Assembly (NCBI GenBank): GCA_963682175.1
Contig: OY821784.1
Span: 34,081,621 to 34,145,620 of the forward strand
Length of the DNA: 64,000 nt
From: Triglochin maritima
Lineage: Eukaryota; Streptophyta; Magnoliopsida; Alismatales; Juncaginaceae
Direction of reading: 5' to 3'
This document shows, piece by piece, positions 22,978 through 33,924 of the stretch. The notes below the pieces were generated by a model, which saw only the letters and a list, made by a program, of their open reading frames with translations, ran no database searches and was not told where the DNA came from. Every line of letters begins with the position of its first letter. The first letter of the stretch is position 1. The position numbers and the translations under genes are program-made.

Positions 22978-23919
22978 CCATTTGTACAGAATCTGCATTG
23001 GAGTATTATTTTCTCATCCATTGCGAAATGTGAATATTATTGAGGGAACAAACAACAAATGCCATTTACAAGTTGCCAAATATAATCTTATTATAGTTAA
23101 ATGTCAATTGATATGTGAAGGTTCCATTCACGAACAGCTTTGTCCATTTCTTTATTATATTAGTTGTGTTTGAGTTTTGTGGAGCTTTGTGGTGCAGATA
23201 TTAAGCGGATCCTTGAGTTGTGATTGAGTTTTTTATAGTCCAGGCAGAGGTGTATACTCATTGTGAGACCACGATTGGGCTAAACCATTTCCTTCAGCGC
23301 TTTTGTAATACTTAAAAATTTCTTTTAGTCAGATGGATTAATCAACATTGTGGTTGAGCTCTTGTTACAGAAATTAGGTCCACTATATTACCTATGAAAG
23401 TTGTGAAAGGAAGTTGCAAATTCTCAACTTTATTGAGAAATGATTTTGGAGCTCCAATTAGACGGAGTTCTGGTGAGCAAAGTTGAACTACAAAAGCCGA
23501 ACTAATGAAATTGTTCTTACTGTAGGAATAAAGTAACAACATTTAATTGTACCAATAAAAATTATTTGAATTTTAAACACGTGATATGTAAAGTGTAATG
23601 GTTGATAGATATCAATTGACATTATTAAAAATAATAATGGATATATTCATGTCATAAATAAGCGTTATATATTCATGATTATAATATGAATACATATTTA
23701 AATTCTTAACGAGGATATTCTCTTTCCGGCGAGAATTATTTGGATTGGATATATCGATATTTCTAATTCGTTTCGTGAGTTCACATGTGTTTAGGCATGA
23801 TTAAAAATACGGTTTGTGGACATTTTTTTTCTTATATATAATATGAATTTGGTTGGTGAATAAGCAAATTTTGAAAATTCAAGTTCATCCATGAACGCTA
23901 CAACCTACCATCTTACTGG
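22978..23919. other. DEG1 3' flank, no further gene seen
   Basis: The 3' untranslated region must begin at 22978; its end cannot be fixed from sequence alone. The rest is AT-rich without a convincing open frame. A possible short fold is seen around 23600-23800, but nothing I would name. Confidence 0.5.
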
Positions 23920-24466
23920 TCCGGGTGTAAAACGGGTAGGGTATGGGGCGAGTATGGTCATACCCACACCTATACCCGTCTAACTAAACGGGTACGGGTA
24001 CGAGTATATACCCATTTAAATATTGTTGTACCTGTACCCGTCCCATACCCGTTTAATAAACGGGTATGAGGCTAATAATCTGGTATTGGGCGGGTATAAC
24101 GGGTATTGTGGGTATAATTTTTGCTAATAAAATGGATAATTTTGCTAACAAAACTCAACTTAAAAGAACTTAATCATTGGATGAGAAATCACCAATTTTC
24201 TCACAAACAAGCCTTGAAACAACCACTTTTGCCAACAAAACTCACTTTTACTATTTATATATATATTAATATTAATTAAATAATTAAACGGGTAAATGAG
24301 TAAACATATGGGTAGAGGTATACTTGTACCCGTCCCATTTATTAAACGGGTAAAGTGGGTATTGGTAAACGAGTATAATTTTTTAAATGGGTACAAAAAT
24401 CGTACCCGTACCTACTTATTAAATGGGGCGGGTAAACGGGTAATACCCGCCCCTGTTACACCCTTA
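23920..24466. mobile_element. hAT-type MITE rich in ACCCGT/ACGGGT words, 547 bp
   Basis: The ends GGGTGTAAAACGGG and, inverted, GGGTGTAACAGGGGCGGG are typical of a hAT MITE group. Many inverted copies of TACCCGTTT/AAACGGGTA lie within 150 bases of each end. Flanking CTTACTGG and CTTACAGT match at six of eight positions, consistent with an aged 8-bp target duplication. No coding capacity. Confidence 0.65.
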
Positions 24467-24938
24467 CTTACAGTGGGCAAGCAATCTCCGTGGAATTTTA
24501 TCTCTTTGGAATTTGATCCCGAATTTGTGGTATTTGCCTATATTTTGAGGACTTTATGTGATTCCAACCCCTCTGGACTTAGAAAATTAGAATGCTTTGT
24601 GAAGATTTTTTTGGATTCTGACACTTTTATTGTTAATATTTTGGATTTTCAACCCCACTGAAATTTTGTTTACCAATAATTAGATACTTGGATGAATTTT
24701 TGATCTCGTTGAAATGCACCTATGAATTCTGACCCTCTTGACCTAAATTCGTAGCACCGGCTTGTGTTGACCCTTTACTTTCTTTGGATTACAAAAAGAA
24801 AAATTCGATTTGTACTCCAATTCGGACTCAAAAATGGGCTCAACTTAAAAACGAAGCCTCTACTCATTTTCTTTCTTCAGCTATCCTTGAGAGACTCACT
24901 CCCCGTTGTCAAATCCGTACTTCACTTCATACCTTGAG

Positions 24939-25063
24939 TTAGACCTGGGTAACATGCCGGGCCGGCACGACCCAGCACGTCACGACCCGTTACCGGCACG
25001 GCGTGCCGCCGGGCCATGCCAGGTCGGGTTTCCGACCGGGCATGTCGTGCCGACCCGACCTAA
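24939..25063. mobile_element. Short hAT-related element (about 125 bp)
   Basis: The ends TTAGACCTGGGTAAC and, inverted, TTAGGTCGGGTCGGC bracket a very GC-rich core of GCCGGGCC/GGCACGAC words. The left end resembles the terminal repeat of the hAT element at 46993-48410 (TAGACCTGGGAACCGGGCC), suggesting an internally deleted relative. The target duplication is not clear. Confidence 0.5.
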
Positions 25064-25199
25064 TCTCCATTGAAGTGTTGGCAAGTACCCTATGTTGGAT
25101 TTTCATCATGAACTTCATATTGGTTATTGTGTTCCAAAAATGTGATTTACCTTACCATCGCCACTGACTACTGACTTTTCTTCCTTGAATCTTCAGTAG

Positions 25200-25335
25200 C
25201 TCCTTCAATTATTAATCAACACTAATTGGAGTCAGCTTAGTTGGTAAATCCTTACTTCGTATGCTTTTCTCTTTCTTTGTTTTGCTTAGGACTAGCAAAA
25301 CTTAGGTGTGGGGGTATGTGATTGACATCACCTAG
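25200..25335 (+). mobile_element. Gypsy relic: polypurine tract and LTR start
   Basis: CTTTCTTTGTTTTGCTTAGG and ACTAGCAAAACTTAGGTGTG followed by GGGGTATGTGATTGACATCA match 2465-2530 of the first gypsy element. Only this junction between the internal region and the LTR remains; both sides fade within about 100 bases. Confidence 0.6.
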
Positions 25336-25523
25336 ACAATAACGAATTCCAGCATGCAAATTACATGTTTAAGCTAAATTAAGAAAATATAAATACTTTC
25401 AATAACAGAAAGAGTAAATTACAACTTGCCTCTTTACATTTCACTAGCCGGTGTTTTGCTCAATTCCGTTAGGTTTCGTCTACTTCTTACCTTTAGAGCA
25501 CCCTTAACGGGTGCTCTTTTTCC

Positions 25524-25549
25524 GGGGGGGGGGGGGGGGGGGGGGGGGG
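25524..25549 (+). repeat. Homopolymer run of 26 G
   Basis: An uninterrupted G tract 28 bases inside the left end of the Harbinger element, followed by CACGTGGCCCCCC. The related element at 59818 has a mixed GGGCGCCCGGGCGGGGGGCC at the same place. Homopolymers of this length are easily mis-sized in assemblies. Confidence 0.95.
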
Positions 25550-25857
25550 CACGTGGCCCCCCGGATTGGTTTTAATTTTTTTTGTTTTTTTGTGTTTTTG
25601 TTTTAAAGAAAAAAGATTATTTATATATAATTAGGTTAATGTATTGATTAGGTAAATTGTAATTAAATTAATTAGGTTTTGAAAATTAATTGAAAATTAA
25701 TTTATGATTAATTAAATTGTTTTTGATTTATTTAGATAAAAGTAAAATTAAAAATTAAAAAAATCATATACAAAATAAGAAATAGTAGTACAATACTCAT
25801 AAACTTCGGAAACAAAATACAATACAAATACAACAGAAATACGGAAAGGAAATGCAG

Positions 25858-26222
25858 TCCTCGATGCTTGAGAAGTTCAAGCCTCGATGCAATCGTCTTG
25901 TCTTTTGTGTAGTCACGCGCATACTGTAGGTCCTCGATGCTTGAGAAGTCCAAGTCTCGATGCAATCGTCTTGTCTTTTGTGTAGTCACGTGCATACTGT
26001 AGATCCTCGATGCTTGAGAAGTCCAAGCCTTGATGCAATTGTCTTGTCTTTTGTGTAGTCACGCGCATACTATAGGTCCTCGATGCTTGAGAAGTTCAAG
26101 CCTCGATGCAATCGTCTTGTCTTTTGTGTAGTCATGCGCATACTGTAGGTCCTCGATGCTTGAGAAGTTCAAGCCTCGATGCAATCGTTTTGTCTTTTGT
26201 GTAGTCACGCGCATACTGTAGG
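25858..26222 (+). repeat. Five tandem copies of a 73-bp repeat in the Harbinger 5' region
   Basis: Units start TCCTCGATGCTTGAGAAG at 25858, 25931, 26004, 26077 and 26150, exactly 73 bases apart, and differ by a few substitutions. Each has an internal near-repeat (CCTCGATGC twice). The array ends 62 bases before the transposase start codon, so it lies in the likely promoter or leader of the transposase gene. Confidence 0.95.
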
Positions 26223-26284
26223 TTATTTCTCACAACTATAAATGTAGTCCTCCTGGTTGGTTCTCACTCATTCATCTACGAACA

Positions 26285-27571
26285 ATGTCTTCATCTGATA
26301 AGTCTTCCAGTTCAAAGTCTTCATCCTCTTCAACATCCAATGACGAAGCTTACGACCAAGTGTTGAACTGCTTAACGGAGTATGTCTCCCAAGTGGTGGA
26401 CTGACGTCCTAAGAGGAGCAGAAGACGAACTTCGAACCCAGATAAAGATATGGATCTTGGTTACAACCGTTTGATTGCCGATTATTTTTCTAACGACCCT
26501 GTTTATCCTGACAACATTTTCAGGAGAAGATTTAGGATGTGAAAGCATGTCTTTTTTCGCATTGTGAGTGTCATTGAGGCGTATGATGTCTTCTTCCAAC
26601 GTAATCCAGATGCCACCGGTAGGATGAGCATCTCTGGTCTGCAGAAATGTACCGCGATGATCCGTATGCTAGCATACGGTGTTGCGGCTGATGAGGTGGA
26701 CGAATACTTAAGGCTAAGTGAATCCACGGCAAGAAACACACTTGAAAAATTCTGTGACGGTGTAATTAACAACTTCGGCAGTGAGTACCTCCGAAGACTT
26801 AATGCAAGTGATTTAGCACGACTACTTCACGTTGGTGAGCAACGTGAGTTCCCAAGTATGATGGGAAGTATCGATTGCATGCACTGGGTGTGGAAAAATT
26901 GTCTGGTTGCTTGGAGTGGCCAATATCAATGGCGTAGTGGTAATGCCACTCTTGTCCCCGAGGCAGTGACGTCGGGTGACTTGTGGATATGACACTCGTT
27001 TTTTGGCACACTAGGTTCATGCAATGACTTAAATGTCCTGCAATGATCTCCGGTTTTTGACGACGTAATGGAAGGACGATCTCCACCTGTGACTTTTGAA
27101 GTAAACGGTTCTCGATATAATATGAGATATTATCTTACTGGTGATATTTATCTAAAATGGGCAACATTCATTCCGTCCATCGTTCATCTACAAACACCGA
27201 ATGACAGGTTATTTGCTGAACGACAAGAAGCAGCACACAAAGATGTAGAACGTGCATTTGAAGTCTTGCAAGCGCGGTTCGCGACAGTGAAGAAGTCATC
27301 TCTTGCATGGAATAAGGTTGTGCTTAACAAAATAATGACAGTTTGCATTGTAATGCATAATATGATAGTGAATGATGAACGCGATTCCTTCGGTAATTTT
27401 GGAGATTGGAACGAATTTGTTGATGACCAACCTGAAAATTCCGTGAATGACGTGGTTCGGTATTTCACTGACCGTGTAGTGGATATTACCAGGTACTTGA
27501 GACGGAGAGATGAATTGCGTGATCGCACAACACATTTGAACCTTAAAGCTGATTTGATCGACAATATATGA
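26285..27571 (+). pseudogene. PIF/Harbinger DDE transposase (HARBI1/Tnp4-like), four in-frame stops
   Basis: From ATG 26285 one frame runs to the final TGA at 27569, interrupted by TGA codons at 26402, 26540, 26990 and 27044. Order: a Ser-rich N-terminus, the FRRRFRM block (about 26515-26539), a helix-turn-helix-like part with TARNTL, MGSIDCMHWVWKNC with the first catalytic Asp, DLWI followed by HSFFGTLGSCNDLNVL with the second, and KDVERAFEVLQARF with the catalytic Glu. These match plant PIF transposases, about 430 codons in all. At least two stops replace codons that are Trp in relatives (RM-W-KHVF, DLWI-W-HSFF). Enzyme role: cut and paste of the element in the nucleus. This copy cannot make the full protein. 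Confidence 0.85.
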
Positions 27572-29359
27572 CAACGATTTGGAGGAAATGCGTCTTGATG
27601 TATTTTAAGTTTAATATTTAAGTTTAGTATTTAATGATGTATTTTTAGTTTTAGTTTTTAAATTTCCAGTTAATGTACTATGTAATGTGGTTTCCTAATT
27701 TTAATAATATTTTCGTGTTTATTAATAAAATGTTAATTAAAAGTAAATGAATTGTTGATATTAAATAATTACTATAATGATTATTAATATATTTTGTTGA
27801 TTGTTGAAAGAGTTTTAAAGAGAAAAATAAAAATAATGACGTGATAACAAATACTGTAGCGTGACTGGGTGGATTGGGTAATGATTAAGGATTTTGTGGA
27901 GGGTTGGTTTGGTTTGACGTGACAGAGAGAGAAGCTGACGTGACTGAAAGAGAAACCAGGGCGTCCGAAAACTGACCGGACGCTGTTAATGATGCTCTTA
28001 AGTTAAAACTCCAACAAGAAATGACCAAATTACCCTCAAATTAAAAACAATAGTTAAACACCAAAATTGCCCTAACAAAACACCTTAATTCAGCACCTTA
28101 CGACTTTGATGACTAGGTGCGTTTAGGTGTAAAATTTTAAGAACCTGGATTCTTGAGAATTAGGTTTTTCCTTCGAAATCCGACCACATGAGTTATTCGG
28201 ATGTTAGATTATGGTAACGTATCAAATCATAGACGTGGCTCGGAAAAAGCTCAAATGTTGAGGGCAAAATAGACTTTAATCCAGGGGCAATTCCGTCACC
28301 ATAAACCCCCAAAACTTCTTACTCCTCTCTACTCCAAACCGTTCTTTCTTCCCTTCCAATGGAGGTCTCACGCTTCGCTCGCGACCTCTTCCACACGGTT
28401 CCAACCCAAACCTTAACCCTAAATCCACCACCCCTCCCACTTCCCTCTAACTTTACTTTCCGTCGCAGGTGCTGGGGTCGTCCATCGGGAGGTGCCGGGC
28501 GTCGGGGACGCCCTGCAGGGTTTCGGTCAACCTCAAATTTCATCGCGATCCGGTTCCGTACCTCCGAGTCTCCGGTAAGAATGCCGTCGAAGTGTTCTCT
28601 TGTTTCGGTTTGTATGATAGGGTCGTGTCGTACGGCGGTTCGTTCCTACAAACCAACCGTTTTGAACTAAATAAACTTAAGATTACGTAAATGTGTCGGT
28701 TTCGTGTGAAACCTTGTATTTTTATGTTGATGTGATTAATACTCTAGAGAACTTCCAGCAGCTCGACAACTTGACTTCTGATTTATGTGCGATTGGTATT
28801 ATGGGAAACTTTAAAATATATATTTTAAATATATATTTAAATAGAACACTAAGATCGAGTGAGTCCAGAACTCATCTTATTTGTTTAAATCCCTTACAAT
28901 CCCACCATTAGATTTAATTACAGTTAATACATAGTTAATATCTATCGTTAGATCATTTTATTAGCATAACCGTTGTATCCTTATTCTACCTTACAATTTA
29001 AAATGAATGATGGATATGGTAGGGGTTTAAAATAATTAGATTGAGCCTTGGGTTCACTGGAGAATTACTGTATTTAAATATATATTCAAAGGGACATCCC
29101 CAACTTCCGGAATGACTTCCAGACATTAAAAATATATATTTAAAGGGACATCCCCAACTTCCACTTTGAAATAAAGGGAAGTCATTATGGTTGACAACTT
29201 CGGGTTTTACAATGGATTTTCTGATTTAGATCGCATTGGTCTTGGGCTGGGTGACTGCTAGTGGTGTTTCTTATATACTATTGTCCTCCACGTCTTGGGG
29301 ATTTTTGTTGTTGCTCACTTCGTTGTTGTTGATTATCAAGTATTATCATGCATATGTCA

Positions 29360-29502
29360 TGATTGCATCCTTGTTGCATTCTTTCCACTTGCCATTTGAT
29401 CTTTTTGCCAGTTAATTAGATTTTTGTATAGGCAAATATATAGCAAGTCCAGATGCATCCTTGTTGCATTCTTTCCACTTGCCATTTGATCTGTTTGCCA
29501 CA
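29360..29502 (+). repeat. 90-bp-spaced tandem duplication before the 29508 exon
   Basis: GCATCCTTGTTGCATTCTTT followed by CCACTTGCCATTTGATCT and TTTGCCA occurs at about 29366 and again at 29456. The second copy runs straight into the TGCAG acceptor of the 29508 exon, so the duplication affects the branch-point region of that intron. Confidence 0.8.
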
Positions 29503-30257
29503 TGCAGGATTTTTTTCCCAATGTTAATTGATCCATTCCTTGACTTAACAATCAAGATTGCAACAACAGTGATGCAGCAAAGGACAGTGGCTGATGTTAC
29601 TCTCATCAAGAAGGCAGTTAAACTTGCATTAGCTGATCTAAACGTGAAGTATGCGGGAATGCTTCTTAGTTGCCATGCCTCCAAGGTAAATGATGTAATT
29701 TTGCTTTTAAATTTCTCCACAAATTTGTTTTGTTCAACCCATCAATTTTCTGGTAAGCATCTTTTAGAAAATATGCTCTATGAACTATCAAGTATTTAGC
29801 TCCAACTTCTACTATGCATGATAATATACAGCACTCTATGGATCAGGCCGAAACAAGTGTGAGTATAATTGTAGAAGCAATTTGATTGTTCCTTGTATAA
29901 ACAGAGAATTGGACAACCATGTCCCCTTTAACATGTTTATCTTCCTACAATTTGAGTGGTGTGGGAACAATATTAGTATGATGCAAGAAATGATAGGATA
30001 TGTGAATCTTAGCCTGCATAGTTCCTAGTGTAATGCCTGTTGCTTGGCCATTGATAGGTCAATGATTGATTTTATTTGCATTCCTATCCAAGTTACAAGT
30101 TTTATCCAGATAACATGCGAAAAGTGCATGTCATCTTCTCCTTGGGTTTCCCTCCAATTTTACCGTGTCCATCCATCAGAATCTGATATCATTTGTAAAA
30201 TTATACCTAATCAGATTGTACAACAATAAGAAAGCGTTTAATCTCAAATTAGTTGGG

Positions 30258-30738
30258 ATGCACTGGTCCAAAAACCGGATGGGAACCGGTTTGACTGGTG
30301 GACTGGAATCTGTGTTTTTTGTGGACGGAGGACCGGACCTGAATAATACCAGTTCGGACCTGATTATTCAAGTCGGGTCCGGTTTTGGACCTGTTTGGAC
30401 CTATTTCATGTTTTCCAGCATTTGCGATTTAAATAGCAAATGGGATGATTAGTATGGACTTGTGTGACCTATAAAACATATCCAAATTCAATAGTTCCGG
30501 GCTTATTCGGTTCTAAGTTCCTCATTCTGGGCTTATTCTGGGCTTAGGAGCAGCATGGGTCTCACCCATGATTTGTTTTGAAAAACCGGGTCACTGATCC
30601 GGACTGGAATATTCGGGGTTTTACCCGGACCCGACCGGAAAACCGCAATCAAATATTTCCATGTACCGGAGACCAGATTTGAATCCACTGGTCTTGTTCA
30701 AGTCCAAATTCAGGTCCGGACGGGATTGTGCACACCCA
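30258..30738. mobile_element. hAT-type MITE rich in CCGGTCC/GGACCGG words
   Basis: Left flank TAGTTGGG and right flank TAGTTGGA form a probable 8-bp target duplication. The ends are ATGCACTGGTCC and GATTGTGCACACCCA. The interior is dense in inverted GGACCGG, CCGGTTT and GGTCCGG words. It resembles the MITE at 63320-63523 and probably shares its family. Confidence 0.6.
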
Positions 30739-31271
30739 TAGTTGGAATAAACTAAAATAAGTTGGCTTTAAATGATTATCAGATATAGAGCTGAAAACCA
30801 TTGCCTAACTTTCCAAAACAAGAAGGGTGTATAAGACCATTGATGCAGTCCCTTTAAATCATCCCATTGAATAAATCCAGAATTACCCGACAACCCAGTA
30901 TTCTGCCTTTTATTTTCTTTTTTATTCTAATTCGTAAACCTAAGTTGCTGTTCTGCATGGTTCTCAGATCCAAGGCTATGTTCCTGACCTTTCAAGATCA
31001 ATTGCTGGCTTGATACTGTCCCTTTAAATCATCCAAATTTTCAAGTAGAATGTGTTCACTTCTTGGGCTAAAACCTGAGGATATTGATGTTGATGGAGGA
31101 GTTGAGTCTTGCATCTAGGAAAAAATTGCAACGGTCGTCAAGATGACTGATAAGGACGACAAGAAAAGAAAAAGGCAAGAAAATTCTTGCCTGTTCGAAG
31201 CAGTTGGGGAAGATTGCCTCATAGAAGATGATGTCATAGAGGAGGAAGTAATCATCTTTTTGGAACCTTAA

Positions 31272-32060
31272 TTTTGCTACGGGGATACAAAGAATTGAAT
31301 GTCAAAGCTAAGTATGCATGCATACTACATACAGTACCTCTTTTAAGAAACCATGTTAACAAAGAACAATTTACAGAAACAAACATGTAGTCGTCAACTA
31401 TAAACTATTACATGTTCATTACATGTGATCTGGGGAAGCATATTGTGCTTTCTTTTTTCTTTGGTTTTCTATTGCGGATATCAAATTACGGCGTCAGTTT
31501 TCAAGTGTAGTTATTGGGATAAATCAAACCCAAAGTAGCCTTGTTGGTGATATGAAGAGAGTTAGGGTAAACTCTGCAATACCCAAATAATATTAATAAA
31601 CAAAACACGTTTGGTGTTTCATGTTTGTGTTGTTGCGCGACAGTAAGACCACCCACTATGGGGGTGGATTTAATCGGGCGCCAAATTTCCGCCCCCTCAA
31701 TGGGAGTGGAATCATGGGTGGGATGCGCCCCGGGAATGGGGAGTTGTTGTCAGGTCATTGGTACAATATTTTTTATTTTATTTTTCATTTTATTTAACCC
31801 GAACATAAACAAAAAAATTAATTAATTTTAGAAACCAAATCATGATATCAACTACTATACCATATGATTTTATTTAACCCAAGAACTTCAACAAGAGAAA
31901 GTCTCATTCAAAGGGTTTAATTGACTTGTAAACATAGGTTGCAAATCCCATGACATAGGAGGTGTTTGTTGTATTAGTCATTGTGAGAATAAAAGTTTGC
32001 ACATTTTACAGTTAATTGAAAAACGAATATGTTAGACAAAACCATATACAAGTATTAATT
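31272..32060. other. Intergenic, no gene seen
   Basis: AT-rich sequence. A GC-rich patch at 31645-31755 (ACCACCCACTATGGGGGTGG, GGGATGCGCCCCGGG) may be a small transposon remnant, but I could not match two ends. No convincing open frame or RNA gene. Confidence 0.4.
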
Positions 32061-32064
32061 CTTG

Positions 32065-32250
32065 GTCCACTTAGTAGTTTGATACACATTTTTCTCCAAA
32101 ACGTCACAAGTTCGAACCCCGTGGAGGACCCTATTTTGTTGCCTATAAAATAATTCTTTTAATTTTTTTTGCCATACGTGGGATTGAACCCGGTATTTCA
32201 GATGTCACAATGTGTCTCCTCTCACCACTCAGCTACTACAACTAATCCAT
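32065..32250. mobile_element. tRNA-derived SINE-like sequences, facing each other
   Basis: On the minus strand TAGCTGAGTGGT (about 32240-32225) and GGGTTCAATCCC (about 32192-32181) fit RNA polymerase III A and B boxes, followed by an A-rich tail (RC of 32140-32170). On the plus strand TTAGTAGTTTGATACAC and AGTTCGAACCCC (about 32070-32120) give a weaker A/B pair. No full tRNA cloverleaf can be drawn, so I call these SINE-like rather than tRNA genes. Confidence 0.4.
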
Positions 32251-32545
32251 TCATGTTTATACTTATATAAAATTATCATATAAGGTATTTTCGTGTTTGT
32301 ACAAGATACAAAATCAATAATATTTTTGTGATTTTAATCGTAATACTTGTTATTTAATTAGATTAAGTAATTAGGGGATTGGGGGCTTAATAGTGGATGC
32401 CCCTAAGGTTTTTTGCATTGGTTTTCGTGAAACCAAGGTGCTACGTGGAGAAGAAGAGGAGCAAGAAAGAAAGTGAGTTTTTTGTCGACGTTCAATTTTG
32501 GTGTGGTTCTCATCCCATCCCAACGTCCTCGTCCTCAATTAATAT

Positions 32546-33924
32546 TGTTGATCTCCACATGTGGTGGTGATTAATTGATGATGAAAGATTTAGAGTTTGC
32601 AAACCCTAGAGGTAATTTGTATCTTCTTCTCTTTGCATATAGAAGAGATTGTAATACATTGGATTTTGTGGAAAATCTAAAAAGAAAAGTTGTGTATCCA
32701 GTTGATAGTTTGTCGATTTATCTAGTGGTTTTTTCACTTGCTACATCGCGGGATTAAGTTTTCCAAGTAAAATCGTGTTTATCTCGTGGTTTTCTTGTTT
32801 TGCATGTGCTTGGTTGTGTCGTGATTTATTTTCGGTGTACATTTTCGTGCTCTACTTGGTTTCTCATAGATTGTAATTGGGACTGATTTCTTTTCAAGTG
32901 GTACTAGAGTTGCAGTTATTTGTTGATTTTCTTCTTCTTCTGAAATCATGTAAGTCAATGCATGTAAAATGATATGTTTAAATGGTTCGAATTATCACAT
33001 TTGGATGGGAGGATGATAGATCTCCATTATGTGAAGGATTATTATTATGTGAAGGATGATAGATCTCCTTTATGTGTTTGATGAGAAAAAACCTGAGAAT
33101 AAGTCTGATATTGATTGTTATATATTTCATCTTCAGGTTTGTGGTTATATCGCGTAGTGAGTTGATGATAATGTCAGGAAGCATATTAAGAATGAAACAT
33201 ATGCACACACTTTGTGGTTGAAGCTCGAGGAGTTGTATGCTTGAAAGACTGGGAATAATAAATTATTTTATATAAAATAGATGATGGGATTGAGGTATCA
33301 TGATGACATTCTTGTGACGGATCAATTGAATAATTTTTTGGGTATTATAAATCAGTTGGTAGGTATGGGGATAAAGTTTGATGATGAGATTCAGGCTTTG
33401 TGACTGCTTGGGACTCTACCATACTCGTGGGAGACATTCAGAATGTCTTTCGTCCAATTCAGCTCCAGATGGGAAGATGACTATGAGTTTAGTAGAAAGC
33501 AATGTTTTGAATGAATAGATGAGAAAAAATACACTGGGATCCTCTTTGTATTATGACGCTTTGGTTGTTGAAAATAGGGGCAAGAATAAATTTCAAGGTT
33601 CGAGAAATAGGGATAAGAGTCGAGATAAGAGCAAAGGCAAAACTAATAAATTTGCTAACGTGGAGTGTCACTATTGTCATGCCGAAGGACATATTAAGAA
33701 ATATTGCCTTCAGTTCAAGAGAGACATTCAGAAGGAGAAAACCACAAAAAATAAAAGTGATGAAAGCAATAATGATCAGGTTGCTATACTTTCAAAGGAC
33801 TACCTGATTGTTTAGATGACGAGTTGGGTGATCGACAATAGTGCAATTATTTGTGCTACACCTCGGAGAGATTGATTTATTTCTTACAGGTTAGGTGATT
33901 TGGGCCCTATAAAGATGACATATG
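32546..33924 (+). mobile_element. Old Ty1/copia element, 5' part (LTR, gag, start of protease), split by a Sirevirus-like insertion
   Basis: The probable 5' LTR, 32546-32896, starts TGTTGATCTCC and ends TTTTCA. A primer-binding-like GTGGTACTAGAG (about 32898) follows. The gag region (about 33280-33800) is broken by stops but shows LVGMGIKFDDEIQAL and a CCHC knuckle CHYCHAEGHIKKYC (33670-33711). The protease start WVIDNS..ICATPRRD follows at 33824. At 33925 the element is interrupted; the text resumes at 44839. The 5-bp duplication ATATG (33920-33924, 44834-44838) marks the insertion. In copia elements gag coats the RNA and the protease matures the polyprotein. Confidence 0.75.
33519..33815 (+). 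pseudogene. Copia gag fragment with CCHC zinc knuckle
   Basis: A 98-codon open stretch, Lys/Arg-rich (SRDKSKGKTNKF), leads into CHYCHAEGHIKKYC, the CX2CX4HX4C nucleic-acid-binding knuckle of retroelement gag. Upstream parts of gag lie in other frames with stops, for example at TGA in EIQAL-stop-LLGTLPYSWE (about 33400). The real gag would have begun shortly after the primer-binding site at about 32948. Confidence 0.75.

Larger units (their letters stand above)
25496..27997 (+). mobile_element. PIF/Harbinger DNA transposon, complete ends, 2502 bp
   Basis: The element is bounded by TTA target duplications (25493-25495 and 27998-28000), the hallmark of PIF/Harbinger insertion. Terminal repeats are GAGCACCCTTAACGGGTGCTC on the left and, inverted on the right, GAGCATCATTAACAGCGTCCGG. 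Inside, in order, are a run of 26 G, a CACGTGGCCCCCC box, an AT-rich stretch, five 73-bp tandem repeats and a DDE transposase gene. There is no Myb-like second gene, unlike the element at 59818-62930. Confidence 0.88.
28359..31271 (+). pseudogene. Decayed multi-exon plant gene, family not recognised
   Basis: Possible first exon from ATG 28359 has a transit-peptide-like start (MEVSRFARDLFHTVP) and then, in a shifted frame, a block with NLKFHRDPVPYLRVSG ending at a GTAAGA donor (28574/28575). A better exon, 29508-29685, has acceptor TGCAG and donor AAG/GTAAAT and contains IDPFLDLTIKIATTV and TLIKKAVKLALADLN. The next exon starts at 30968 in matching phase: IQGYVPDLSRSIAGLILS. After it the frame breaks, and the apparent continuation (CSLLGLKPEDIDVD.. 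to a stop at 31271) contains a TAG. Phases between the first exon and 29508 disagree, so an exon is missing or lost. A MITE sits in the last intron (30258-30738). I infer a dead copy of a host gene; the function is unknown to me. Confidence 0.5.

Noticed and set aside
32065..32250. Functional tRNA gene
   Set aside because: A and B box-like words are present, but no complete acceptor stem or cloverleaf can be formed; a SINE-like relic fits better.
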